From Rhizomonospora bruguierae (GTDB lineage: Bacteria; Actinomycetota; Actinomycetes; Mycobacteriales; Micromonosporaceae), in NCBI RefSeq assembly GCF_018397995.1, contig NZ_BBQH01000023.1, positions 62,001 through 126,000 on the forward strand: a stretch of DNA of 64,000 nt, written 5' to 3'. A model generated the notes under the pieces. That model worked only from the letters and a program-made list of their open reading frames with translations, had not been told where the DNA came from and searched no databases. The position numbers and the translations under genes were made by a program. Below are positions 17,285 through 25,484 of the stretch, piece by piece (the stretch's first letter is position 1; every line of letters starts with the position of its first letter).

Positions 17285-17686
17285 ATGACGACCGAACGAT
17301 TCGAAGCCGGCCGCGAGGTGCGCCGCGAGGTGCTGGGCGACGCCTACGTCGAGGCCGCCCTCGCCCGCGCGACCGAGTTCAACCGCGAGTTTCAGGCGCT
17401 GGTCACCGAATACTGCTGGGGCACCGTCTGGACCCGCGACGGGCTGCCGAAGCAGACCCGCAGCCTGCTCAACATCGCGATGATGGTGGCGCTCAACCGC
17501 CCGCACGAGCTGGAGCTCCACGTCAAGGGCGCCCGGCGCAACGGGTGCACGCCCGACGAGATCAAAGAGGTCCTCCTTCAGGCGACCATCTACGCGGGCG
17601 TGCCGGCCGGCGTCGAAGGCTTCCGCGTCTCGACGAAGGCCCTCGCCGAGGTGGCGGCCGAGTTGGAAGCGGCGGCGACGGCATGA
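17285..17686 (+). CDS. Carboxymuconolactone decarboxylase family protein
   Basis: This 133-residue all-helical CMD-domain protein contains TEYCWGTVWTRDGLPKQTRSL, NIAMMVALNRPHELELHVKGARRNGCTPDEI and EVLLQATIYAGVPAG, the three conserved blocks of the PcaC-like gamma-carboxymuconolactone decarboxylase branch. It lacks the CxxC of AhpD-type peroxidases, so a lyase or decarboxylase role is more likely than antioxidant activity. A good Shine-Dalgarno (CAGGAGG) precedes ATG at 17285. Its stop overlaps the start of the next dehydrogenase gene (ATGA). PcaC proper belongs to protocatechuate breakdown, but no other pca genes are seen here. Confidence 0.9.
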   Translation: MTTERFEAGREVRREVLGDAYVEAALARATEFNREFQALVTEYCWGTVWTRDGLPKQTRSLLNIAMMVALNRPHELELHVKGARRNGCTPDEIKEVLLQATIYAGVPAGVEGFRVSTKALAEVAAELEAAATA

Positions 17687-18588
17687 CCGACGCCGTCGGG
17701 TTCGTCGGGCTGGGCAACATGGGGTGGCCCATGGCGCGTCACCTCGCCGCGGCCGGCCTGGCGCTGACAGTCTTCGACCTGCGGGGCGACGTGAGCGCCC
17801 GGTTCGCGGCCGAGCACGGCGCGACGGCGGCCGGCGACATCGGCAAGCTGTTCACCGGCGCCGACATCGTCGTGACCATGCTGCCCAATGGGAAGGCCGT
17901 GCGGGCCGCGGTCGAGGCCGGCCTCGCCGCCGCCGGCACCCGCACCGGCCGACTGCTGGTCGACATGAGCTCGTCGGCACCGCACGAAACGGTCGAGCTC
18001 GCCGGAGTGGTCGCCGCCGCCGGCTACGACCTGGTCGACGCCCCCGTCTCCGGCGGCGTGGTACGGGCCGAGAGCGGCGACCTGTGCATCCTGGCCGGTG
18101 GCGACGCCGCCGCGGTCAACCGGTGCGCGCCGCTGTTCGCGGCGATGGGGCGCGAGACGTTCCGCGTCGGTCCGGTCGGTGCGGGCCACGCGATGAAGGC
18201 GCTGAACAACGTGATGTCGGCCGCCGGACTGCTGCTCGCCGCCGAGACCCTGCTGGTCGGCCGCAGGTACGGGCTGGCGCCAGAGACGATGCTCGACGTG
18301 CTCAACTCGTCCACCGGCATGAACCACGCGACCCGCACGAAAATCGCCCAGTTCGTCCTCTCCGGAACGTACGCGTCCGGGTTCGCGCTCGACCTGATGG
18401 TCAAGGACCTCGCCATCGCGGCCGGCATCGCGCGCGAGGCCGGTGCGCCCTACCTGCTGGGTGGCCTCGTGACCAGCGTCTGGGAACTGGCCAAGGGGCA
18501 GGTGCCGGCCGGCTCCGACCAGATGGTGCTGGTGCGGTGGCTGGAGGACCTCGCCGCCACCCGGCTCGCGCACGACCCCGCGTCCTGA
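17683..18588 (+). CDS. 3-hydroxyisobutyrate dehydrogenase-type NAD(P)-dependent oxidoreductase
   Basis: This 301-residue beta-hydroxyacid dehydrogenase has the Rossmann motif VGFVGLGNMGWPMARHL at the N-terminus, the substrate-binding signature DAPVSGGV near residue 122, and the catalytic Lys in GAGHAMKALNN near residue 171. This is the full domain set of the HIBADH/tartronate semialdehyde reductase family. ATG at 17683 overlaps the CMD stop; the longer frame upstream is a shadow. It probably interconverts a hydroxyacid and semialdehyde that could feed the ALDH of the divergent operon. It ends directly against the convergent PrpD gene with no room for a terminator. Confidence 0.9.
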   Translation: MTDAVGFVGLGNMGWPMARHLAAAGLALTVFDLRGDVSARFAAEHGATAAGDIGKLFTGADIVVTMLPNGKAVRAAVEAGLAAAGTRTGRLLVDMSSSAPHETVELAGVVAAAGYDLVDAPVSGGVVRAESGDLCILAGGDAAAVNRCAPLFAAMGRETFRVGPVGAGHAMKALNNVMSAAGLLLAAETLLVGRRYGLAPETMLDVLNSSTGMNHATRTKIAQFVLSGTYASGFALDLMVKDLAIAAGIAREAGAPYLLGGLVTSVWELAKGQVPAGSDQMVLVRWLEDLAATRLAHDPAS

Positions 18589-19902
18589 TCAGAAGGTCGC
18601 GTCGAGCAGGTCGCCCAGGGCGCCGGCGCTCGCCACGTCCGCCCAGCCGGCCGCGGCGTCGCCGGCGATCCCACGTACCTTCGCGTCGAGCCGCTCCGGT
18701 GACATCGGGTTGGCCGGGTGGCCGGTCGGATTGGTGACCTCCACCTCGTGGACCCGGCCGGCCCGGTCACGGGCGACGATCCGCGCCACGATGCGGTCCG
18801 GGTAGGCGGCCGTCGCCGCCTCGTCGGCGTGGGCGGCGATCCGCCCCAACAGCGGCCGCAGCGAGTCATCCAGATAGGACCCCGGAGCGAACGAGTCCAC
18901 AGTGATCGAACCATCGACGAGTGCCCGGGCCACCATGTAGGGCAGGCTGTGGTCGGCGGTCTCGCGGGTACGCGGGTCCCACTTCTCCTGCTCGCTCGCG
19001 ATGCTGCGCCACGCCTCCTGGTAGGTGCCGACCTCGATCCTTTCCAACTCGTTGACCGGCACCCGCTCGCGCAGCCGGACCGCGGCCTCGATCGGTGCCT
19101 GCGCGTGGTAGCAGGCGGGCCACGGCTTGATCGCGGTGCGCCGGATCCGGTAGTCGCGGCCGGTGGCCGCCGGCCCCAGTGCCAGCTCGAACCCGCCGGT
19201 GACGAGCGGGAAGATCCCGCGCCGGCCCTCGAACGCGGCCGGCGGCCCGGTCAGCCCCGCCCGGGCGAGCAGGGTGGCGAAGACCGCGTTGCGCGTCGCG
19301 TACGCGGTGGCGCAGCCCTTCCACATCGACAGCTCGCCGGAGCGCGAAGCGCCGGTCGGTATTCCGGCCGCCGCCATGATGCCGACCGCGTTGCCCACCG
19401 CGGCGGCGTCGATCCCGAGAAGGTTACCGATCCCGGCGACCGCGGCGATGCCGAGCGCGAAGCCCTGGTCCCAGCCCAGCCGCGGCAACTTCGACGCTTC
19501 GGTGAGGCCGATGAAGACCTCGTAGGCCGCGACCGTCGCGGTGACGAGGCGCCGCCCGTCGACGCCGGGCCGGTCGGCCAGCGCCAGGAACGCGCCAACG
19601 ACGTCGCTCGGGTGCCCGTTGGGGGCCCAGTCGTTGAAGTCGAGGTAGCGGATCATGGTGGTGTTGACGAACGCCGCCGCATCCGGCGGCAGCCGCAGGT
19701 CAGGCCGGCCGATCACCCGACCGTCGCCGCCGGCGCCGAGGGTCGCGAGCGTGATCCGAACCGGCTCGGCGTCGCGGGTCGCGAGCGCGCACCCGACCGT
19801 GTCGAACACCCGCATCGATGCCTCCCGGACCACCTCGTCCGGAAGGTCGGCGAAGCTCAACCCGAGCGCGAAATCGACAATGCGGCGCGTGGTGGGGTCC
19901 AC
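18589..19902 (-). CDS. MmgE/PrpD family protein, paralogue 3 (divergent)
   Basis: This 437-residue MmgE/PrpD protein is clearly more distant from the other two copies. It keeps the fold pattern (FDTVGCALATRDAEPVR, DFNDWAPNGHPSD, KPWPACYHAQAPIEAA) but lacks the GGLQRNFG and KPLHSG block. It therefore probably acts on a different substrate or at a different step. GTG at 19902 is preferred, with AGAGGA at the right distance; the open frame extends eight codons further. It is a single-gene unit with a copy of the shared 26-bp element 36-61 bases upstream, and it converges on the hydroxyacid dehydrogenase gene with no gap. Confidence 0.88.
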   Translation of the reverse strand: MDPTTRRIVDFALGLSFADLPDEVVREASMRVFDTVGCALATRDAEPVRITLATLGAGGDGRVIGRPDLRLPPDAAAFVNTTMIRYLDFNDWAPNGHPSDVVGAFLALADRPGVDGRRLVTATVAAYEVFIGLTEASKLPRLGWDQGFALGIAAVAGIGNLLGIDAAAVGNAVGIMAAAGIPTGASRSGELSMWKGCATAYATRNAVFATLLARAGLTGPPAAFEGRRGIFPLVTGGFELALGPAATGRDYRIRRTAIKPWPACYHAQAPIEAAVRLRERVPVNELERIEVGTYQEAWRSIASEQEKWDPRTRETADHSLPYMVARALVDGSITVDSFAPGSYLDDSLRPLLGRIAAHADEAATAAYPDRIVARIVARDRAGRVHEVEVTNPTGHPANPMSPERLDAKVRGIAGDAAAGWADVASAGALGDLLDATF

Positions 19903-19937
19903 TGGAATCCTCTCGCCGGGCAGCACTGGTCACTGCG

Positions 19938-19963
19938 TGCACGCTAGACCACTTAGCGCACAG
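19938..19963. promoter_or_regulatory. 26-bp shared operator candidate, copy B (prpD-3 promoter)
   Basis: TGCAC-N4-GACCACT-N2-GCG-N-ACAG. It differs from copy A only in three of the four spacer bases and one internal base. It lies 36-61 bases upstream of the third PrpD-family gene. See copies at 651 and 10325. Confidence 0.6.
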
Positions 19964-20021
19964 GCGATAGGCCCCGGATCGCCGGGTGGGGGCCCGCGGT
20001 CCACTGATTGGACGCGTGTCG

Positions 20022-20068
20022 TTAGCCCCTCGGGCGTGGTCAACGCAGCGACCAGGCCCGAGGGCTAA
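20022..20068. terminator. Terminator hairpin downstream of the GH30 gene
   Basis: TTAGCCCCTCGGGC pairs with GCCCGAGGGCTAA (13 pairs with one bulged base), 11 bases past the stop of the minus-strand xylanase gene. A loop of about 20 bases separates the arms. Confidence 0.6.
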
Positions 20069-20078
20069 ACCGTCGCGC

Positions 20079-21803
20079 TCAGCCGGGAAGATGCCCCGCC
20101 GGTAGCCGGGTCTGCAGCACGAACGTCTTCACGCTCTGCGCCGGAAGGGACGCCGTGAAGTGATTACCCGTCACCCTCGGGGCCGGGAACCTCTTGAGGT
20201 TGCGGTCCGCGTCCGTCACCCATGAATCGATCGCCGACACGCTCGTACCCACGAGATGGATTCGCTGCTCGACGGCGGTCGTGTTGGTATTGACCGCGAC
20301 GACGGTCACCTTGCCGTCCGCGCCCAGGTAGGCGGACGTGAGCACGCCAGGCTGCGCCTCCTTGGTGGCCTCGACGCGGACGTCTCCGGGCCGCACGAAC
20401 TTCGTGTAGTGGGCCATCATGTAGCCGCGCTTGCTGATCGTGCCATCCTCCAGGATGGGCCCGTAGCTTCGGCGGATATACCACCAGACGTACGCCTGGA
20501 ACTGCGCGTCGGCCATCGCGTGGTGGATGTTCTCCGCGACCTGAAGTGCCTCGGGCCACCGCTGCGCCGAGTCGGCCTCGCTATTCGGCGTGTAGAGCTC
20601 CGTCATCCACAGTTCCTTGCCGGCGCCCTTCTCCTCGAAAAGGGGGTACCGGAAGTCGGCGTACTGCGTGCCGTACAGGTGCGTACCGAGGATGTCCAGG
20701 TTGGCCAGCGCACCGGGGTCGTTGAGGATCGGGTCTGACATGTTCTTCTTGTACTGGAACGACTCGGGCGCGATGACCCGCGTCGAAATCACGCCCGCAT
20801 AGTCGCGCAGGAAGCGCACGATCTCCTCGGGAGTCCACCAGGTCCAGTCGAACGCATAGTCCGGCTCGTTCTGGACCGAGATGCCGTACAGCTCGACACC
20901 ATTGGCGCGCAGGTACTCCACGAAGTCGTTCAGGTGCGCCGCGTACTCGGCGTACTTGTCGTGCGCGACGCGCCTCGCCTGCGTCGCGTCCGTGTACGGC
21001 GCGGCGGTCATGTTGTCGAGGCTCGGCCCGCCGCCACCGGTGGTTTCCAGCCGCACGACATTCATCCCCGGCGTCATCTGCACGTGGACGAGCTTCACCC
21101 CCCAGGTCGACGCGCCGCCGGTCGCCCCGAACTCGACGCCGCTCGCGACGAGGTTGTCGTTGACGTAGAGGTCCATCGCCCGCGTGCCGCTCGCCAGCGC
21201 GTAACGGAACCCGAACGTCTTCAGACCGGCCGAGCCGATGACGACGTTGTTCCATTGCACGCTCGCCCCCGCGGCGGCCGTAAACTCGACGTAACCCGTG
21301 CCGTTGAAGCCCGCAGCCCTGGTCGCGGTGACGCCGTTGACGAGCACCCCGGCCTCCGCCTCGTAGACGCTACCGATGAGCTCCGGCGCCTTCTCGAACG
21401 TCTCGACCAGGTCGGCCGGCGGGTTCCACGGCGCCGCGATGACCAGCGCACCCTTGCCCGCCGCGGCCTGCGCCGTCGCGAGGGTGCGCGACCAGTCGGC
21501 GCGGTCCTCGGGCACGGGGATCCGCAGGATCGACAGACCCAGGTCGCCCTGGCCGTTGTCGAAGGCCGTGTCACGCTGGACCGGCGTCAGATCATCGATC
21601 CACAATGGGTGGTTCATGCCGCCGAAGCCGCGTATGGTCTGCCGCTGCTGTCTGACCTCCACCACGACACTGCCGGCCTTCGTCGACGCGGTCGCCGACG
21701 ACGAAGGGACTGTCGTGAGGGATCCCGCGACTGCCACCACCGCGGCGGCGGCGATGAGCGGGGACCTGAATCGGGACGTAGTGCCGGATAGCTTCATTGC
21801 CAT
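20079..21803 (-). CDS. Secreted GH30 subfamily 8 glucuronoxylanase with inserted CBM-like domain
   Basis: This 574-residue secreted enzyme starts at ATG 21803 (AGAGGAG upstream) and has a signal peptide to about residue 38. Its barrel strongly resembles Bacillus XynC: GFGGMNHPLWIDDL, SILRIPVPEDRADW, PWNPPADLVETF, the acid/base Glu313 in VQNEPDY, APESFQYKKNMSDPILNDP, the nucleophile Glu402 in LWMTELY, and the Arg-containing YIRRSYGP that binds glucuronate side chains in this subfamily. Between residues about 142 and 278 lies an extra domain of roughly 135 residues (YEAEAG..., GFNGTGYVEF..., LDNM) that looks like a CBM35/CBM6 beta-sandwich placed inside the catalytic domain. The C-terminal beta-sandwich typical of GH30 follows. 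It should cut 4-O-methylglucuronoxylan outside the cell. Confidence 0.92.
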   Translation of the reverse strand: MAMKLSGTTSRFRSPLIAAAAVVAVAGSLTTVPSSSATASTKAGSVVVEVRQQRQTIRGFGGMNHPLWIDDLTPVQRDTAFDNGQGDLGLSILRIPVPEDRADWSRTLATAQAAAGKGALVIAAPWNPPADLVETFEKAPELIGSVYEAEAGVLVNGVTATRAAGFNGTGYVEFTAAAGASVQWNNVVIGSAGLKTFGFRYALASGTRAMDLYVNDNLVASGVEFGATGGASTWGVKLVHVQMTPGMNVVRLETTGGGGPSLDNMTAAPYTDATQARRVAHDKYAEYAAHLNDFVEYLRANGVELYGISVQNEPDYAFDWTWWTPEEIVRFLRDYAGVISTRVIAPESFQYKKNMSDPILNDPGALANLDILGTHLYGTQYADFRYPLFEEKGAGKELWMTELYTPNSEADSAQRWPEALQVAENIHHAMADAQFQAYVWWYIRRSYGPILEDGTISKRGYMMAHYTKFVRPGDVRVEATKEAQPGVLTSAYLGADGKVTVVAVNTNTTAVEQRIHLVGTSVSAIDSWVTDADRNLKRFPAPRVTGNHFTASLPAQSVKTFVLQTRLPAGHLPG

Positions 21804-21881
21804 GAAGTCTCTCCTCTGATCCGAGTTCACCGGCCGGTCGCGCTATGCCCGGCAAAGGAGCAACCTGGACCCCCTGGCCGC

Positions 21882-21893
21882 GAGATCGATCTC
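21882..21893. promoter_or_regulatory. Perfect 12-bp palindrome upstream of GH30 gene
   Basis: GAGATCGATCTC, 79 bases upstream of the xylanase start codon. It could be an operator, but short palindromes arise by chance and no second copy was found. Confidence 0.25.
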
Positions 21894-21906
21894 CGGGCGC
21901 CTCAGG

Positions 21907-22333
21907 CTAGGCCGAGAACTCCAGCGATACAAGTACATGTTTCGCTGTACGGGCGTGGCGGGTGAGGCCGGGCTTCGGGGCGACCGCTGCCAGCGCGGCG
22001 GCGTCGGGGTGGTGAGCACGTTGGCGACGTTCGTCAGATGCCCTCAGCGAACGACTGCGAATGCCGTCCCCTCTCTCGATGGCTTGCCGGTCGGTCAATT
22101 CATCCATAAAGGCGAGCGCGCGCAGGTCCCACGCAAGCTCGTCCTCGGGGGTTTTCCTGCACATCGGCCAGCGAGTGAGCAAGGAAGATCTTGGCGTACG
22201 CATCGTCTCCACTTTCCACGTCAGCGACCAGGGTCTCCATGAGGGCCTTCGCTTCAGGCGAGCGGCCCTGTTCACGTAGGGCAATCCCCTCGCGAATAGC
22301 TACGTACGCGGGCGACTCGGGCGAGGTAGTCAT
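21907..22333 (-). pseudogene. Frameshifted small helical-repeat (TPR-like) protein gene
   Basis: The first 59 residues (MTTSPESPAYVAIREGIALR..., then FLAHSLADVQ) look like a TPR-like protein, with AAGGGG upstream of ATG 22333. Homologous-looking sequence continues in another frame as PEDELAWDLRALAFMDELTD, and a single extra C in the C5 run near 22150 accounts for the shift. The 3' part may need one more shift. It could be natural decay or a homopolymer sequencing error. The role is unknown. Confidence 0.5.
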
Positions 22334-22404
22334 GCTGATCCCCTTATCGTGATCGATGGGAGTGGCCGCAACGCGGACATCCGCTCATCTGGGATGCTTC
22401 GTCC

Positions 22405-22626
22405 ATGCCTTCCTACCCGCCCACCTTCGCCGACCAGGTCGTCGCACAGCCAGCCCGTGCCCAGTTCGAGGCGTTCCTCGACGAGCACCGCGACGCGCTC
22501 CATGGCTGCTTGGACGGGCTGACGGAGGAGCAGGTGCGTCGATCGTTGGTGGCCTCCGGGACCACGCTGTTGGGTCTTGTGAAGCACGCGACGTTCGTCG
22601 AGAAGGTCTGGTTTGACGACGCGTAG
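22405..22626 (+). pseudogene. Truncated DinB/DUF664-family protein (N-terminal part)
   Basis: The 73 codons encode the first helices of a DinB-like four-helix protein (DEHRDALHGCLDGLTEEQVRRSL, LLGLVKHATFVEKVWF). Intact family members are about 160-180 residues with metal-binding His residues further on. Here a stop follows VEKVWFDDA, and no continuation is seen in other frames of the next 200 bases. It is divergent from the frameshifted gene upstream. Most likely a 3'-deleted remnant. Confidence 0.6.
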
Positions 22627-22832
22627 CGGCGAGGCCGGGTAGGGACCGGCGGGAGCGATGCCGGCGCCGGCATCAACCTTGCCCGGTGCGGTACGGCCTA
22701 CCGCTCGACTGACAGCCGCCGTGCTTGACCCAGACAGGGCCCGGTCCGCAACCGTGCCCCGTCTGGTGCGGGCGGCTCATCGCCCGATGGGTAGCCGCTC
22801 CGCTACAGCGGGGAGGCTCACTTCCTGACAGG

Positions 22833-24431
22833 TCAGCAGCAGGGGCTGCCGTTGAGGGTGAAGCTGTCCGGCGCGGGGTTCGGGCCGGTATTCGAGGCGA
22901 GGAAGCCGAACTCGGTGCTGCCCCCGGGTGGGATGTTCGGGTTCCAGTCGGCGTTGCGGGCGGTCACCACGGCGCCCTGCTGGCTGCCGAGGGCGTTCCA
23001 GAACGTGCCGGCGAGCTGCGCGGCGGGGAAGGTCCAGCCCACCGTCCAGCCGTTGATCGGCGCGGTGCCGGTGTTGGTGATGACCAGCGCGGCGGTGAAG
23101 CCGGTCCCCCACTGCTGGTCGACCCGGTAGCTGATCGTGCAGGTGGCCGGCGGGGCGGTGGTGCCGAACGAGATCCGGTGCAACTGGCCGGGCAGGTCGT
23201 TGACCAGGTACAGCTCGCCGTCGGCGTCCTGGCCGAGGCTGGTCGGCTGGATGGTCAGCTCGGTCAGCGCCTGGGTCGTGTACGCGCCGCCGGGGCTGGT
23301 CGGCGGCCGGGCCACGAACGCCGTACCGGAGCAGTAGTCGGTGGCCAGGTACGTCCCGGCGGCGATGTCGGCGTAGGCCCGGCCCCGGTAGACGTAACCG
23401 CCGATGATGGCGCAGCCATCGATCGAGTTGCGGTACGAGTGCACCGGCTCGATGTACGTGGCGCCGGCCTGGCACCGGTCGGGGTTGAAGATCTGCGGAC
23501 CCTCCCGGCAGGACCAGCCGAAGTTGGCGCCGCCCTGGTTCCCCGGCACGTGATCGATCTCCTCGAAGGCGCCCTGTCCGACGTCGGCGATCCAGAGCGA
23601 GCCGTCGCCGCCGAGGTCGTGCGAGAACTTCCACGGGTTCCGCAGCCCGTACGCCCAGATCTCCGGCCGCGCCCCGGCCGTGTCGACGAACGGGTTGTCG
23701 GCGGGTACGCAGTAGTTCCGCCCGTCGCAGGAGCGGCTGACATCCAGCCGGAGGATCTTGCCGAGCAGGGTGCCGAGGTTCTGCCCCGAGTTGAGTACGT
23801 CGTCGGATCCGCCGCCGTCCCCGATGCTCCAGTAGAGGTAGCCGTCCGGGCCGAACTCGACGTTGCCTCCGTTGTGGTTGGAGAACTCGACGTGCGGCTG
23901 GGTCAGCACCACCTGCTCCCGCGCGGCCGGGACGGGCGTCTGGTCGGCCGTGTCCAGGGTGAACCGGGACAGCGTCACGGTGCCCTCGGGCAGCGCCGTG
24001 TAGGTGACGTACAGGGTGCGGGTCTGGGTGAAGTTCGGCGAGGTGACCACGCCGAGCAGGCCGCGTTCGTTGCCGGAGATGTCGACCCGGTCCCGGATGT
24101 CGAGCAGCGGCTCCGTCGCCAGCCCGGTGTCCGGGTGGTAGACCCGGATCGTCCCCTGCTTCTCGGTGATCAGCAGCCGGCCGCTGCCGTCGTCGGGGGC
24201 GAAAATCGCGGTCGGTCGTTGCAGCCCGAAGGCGACCTGGGTGGTGCTGACCGTGAGCTGGTCGAGCGGCGGCACGGCGGCGGCCTCGGCGCGGTCCGGC
24301 GCGGCCGGCTTCGGCGCGGGTTGCCCCGCCGCGGATGCCCCGGCCGCCACGAGCGGGGCGAGCAGGGCGGCCATGCCAGCCGTACAGAGCCGCCAGAGAG
24401 AAGAAGAACGTCGCAGCATATTGGCTCCCAT
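22833..24431 (-). CDS. Secreted PQQ-dependent sugar dehydrogenase with C-terminal CBM2
   Basis: This 532-residue secreted protein has a signal peptide (about 1-35), then a six-bladed beta-propeller of the soluble glucose/sorbosone dehydrogenase type (about 55-420). Motifs include LGVVTSPNF, HVEFSNHNGGNVEFGPDGYLYWSIGDGGG and ENPW-like RNPWKFSHD. The last 100 residues (TCTISYRVDQQWGTGFTAAL..., ending in SPCC) are a family 2 cellulose-binding module with the expected Trp positions and the terminal Cys pairing with the first. It probably oxidises sugars released at the polymer surface and passes electrons on, possibly to LPMO or cytochrome partners not encoded nearby. A LacI-type palindrome lies in its promoter. 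Confidence 0.9.
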   Translation of the reverse strand: MGANMLRRSSSLWRLCTAGMAALLAPLVAAGASAAGQPAPKPAAPDRAEAAAVPPLDQLTVSTTQVAFGLQRPTAIFAPDDGSGRLLITEKQGTIRVYHPDTGLATEPLLDIRDRVDISGNERGLLGVVTSPNFTQTRTLYVTYTALPEGTVTLSRFTLDTADQTPVPAAREQVVLTQPHVEFSNHNGGNVEFGPDGYLYWSIGDGGGSDDVLNSGQNLGTLLGKILRLDVSRSCDGRNYCVPADNPFVDTAGARPEIWAYGLRNPWKFSHDLGGDGSLWIADVGQGAFEEIDHVPGNQGGANFGWSCREGPQIFNPDRCQAGATYIEPVHSYRNSIDGCAIIGGYVYRGRAYADIAAGTYLATDYCSGTAFVARPPTSPGGAYTTQALTELTIQPTSLGQDADGELYLVNDLPGQLHRISFGTTAPPATCTISYRVDQQWGTGFTAALVITNTGTAPINGWTVGWTFPAAQLAGTFWNALGSQQGAVVTARNADWNPNIPPGGSTEFGFLASNTGPNPAPDSFTLNGSPCC

Positions 24432-24487
24432 CTCTTAACGGGACGGTAGTGCCGCAATCGGCTCCCGAATTCGCGCGTCCCGATGTA

Positions 24488-24501
24488 TGGGAACGTTCCC
24501 T
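24488..24501. promoter_or_regulatory. LacI-family operator candidate
   Basis: TGGGAACGTTCCCT contains the perfect 12-base palindrome GGGAACGTTCCC, 57 bases upstream of the PQQ sugar dehydrogenase start. It closely resembles the CebR box of actinomycetes (TGGGAGCGCTCCCA), suggesting control by a LacI-type sugar regulator encoded elsewhere. Confidence 0.55.
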
Positions 24502-24590
24502 ATGGACGGACGCCCACGGCGCGTCCCGGCCCGTTCCTGGTCCGGCTCGGCGCCACCAGCCGCCGCCCGTGGCCGGTAGAGTGTCCGCCC

Positions 24591-25484
24591 GTGGCAGTCC
24601 GCATCGACGTCGACGCGTTCCGGGAATCCGTCCCCACCACGGTGGCCGAGGCCGCGGCACGGCTGATGGGTGCCGGCGGGGTCGCCGAACTCGAACCGGC
24701 CGGCGGCGGCGTCCAAGCCGTCGTCCACGGCCGGGATGGCGTCTTCCAACCCTGGATCGGCATCGTCGGCGGCCTCTTCACCACCGACTGCGACTGCGGA
24801 ACCGTCGGCGACGACCTCTGCGCCCACGCCGTCGCCACCGCGCTCACCGCATTCGACGCCGGCACCGTCTTCTCGGGCGCCGCGACCCCACCGGGCGCCG
24901 CCCCGGCTGAGCCCGAACACGCCCACTATCTCCATGCCGTACGGCGGCTCTCCCCTCGACAACTGGCGAACCTCGTCGCGGAACACGCCCTGCGGGACCG
25001 CCTCTTCGCCACCCAGCTACTGGCCGAAGCCGGCCTCCTCGACACCACCGACCAGACCGGCCTGCACGACGCACGCGCCGCCATCCGCGATGCCGCCAAT
25101 GCCACCACCGGCAGCAGGTGGCAGATCTCCGACGTCGAAGCCGCCGGCCATCAACTCGCCACCGAAATCGAGATTCTCTGCGCCCGGCCCGCCACCACCG
25201 CCATGCTCGACCTCGTCGAAGAGGCCATCCTCGTCTGGGACGACTTCTCCGGGCACCTCCGCGACGCCTACCACATCACCCGCACCGAGCCCGAGGAGAT
25301 CACCGAACCGCTCGTCGACGCCCATCATGACCTGTGCGAACGGCTCGACCTCGACGCGGAGGAGATCGACCATCGACTGACGCGGCTCGTCGAACGCTGC
25401 CACCACGACACCATTGACATCGACACCTACACCGACCTCCTCGGCGAACACGCCAGGACGATCAGCCACGCCAGCCGCTGGTAA
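24591..25484 (+). CDS. SWIM zinc-finger domain protein
   Basis: This 297-residue protein starts at GTG 24591. The segment TTDCDCGTVGDDLCAHA carries a C-x-C-x7-C-x-H set (Cys67, Cys69, Cys77, His79), the SWIM zinc finger signature, preceded by the beta-strands usual for this domain. The rest is acidic and alpha-helical. SWIM-domain proteins bind DNA or proteins; in actinobacteria many sit next to MoxR/VWA genes, but none is nearby. The C-terminus ends where an unrelated gene fragment begins in the same frame, so the gene may itself be truncated at 3'. Transcription is divergent from the PQQ dehydrogenase gene. Confidence 0.75.
   Translation: MAVRIDVDAFRESVPTTVAEAAARLMGAGGVAELEPAGGGVQAVVHGRDGVFQPWIGIVGGLFTTDCDCGTVGDDLCAHAVATALTAFDAGTVFSGAATPPGAAPAEPEHAHYLHAVRRLSPRQLANLVAEHALRDRLFATQLLAEAGLLDTTDQTGLHDARAAIRDAANATTGSRWQISDVEAAGHQLATEIEILCARPATTAMLDLVEEAILVWDDFSGHLRDAYHITRTEPEEITEPLVDAHHDLCERLDLDAEEIDHRLTRLVERCHHDTIDIDTYTDLLGEHARTISHASRW

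Noticed and set aside
17285..18588. CMD-like plus HIBADH-like genes as a protocatechuate branch
   Set aside because: No pcaGH, pcaB, pcaD or pcaIJ genes are present in the window, so naming the gene pcaC is not justified.
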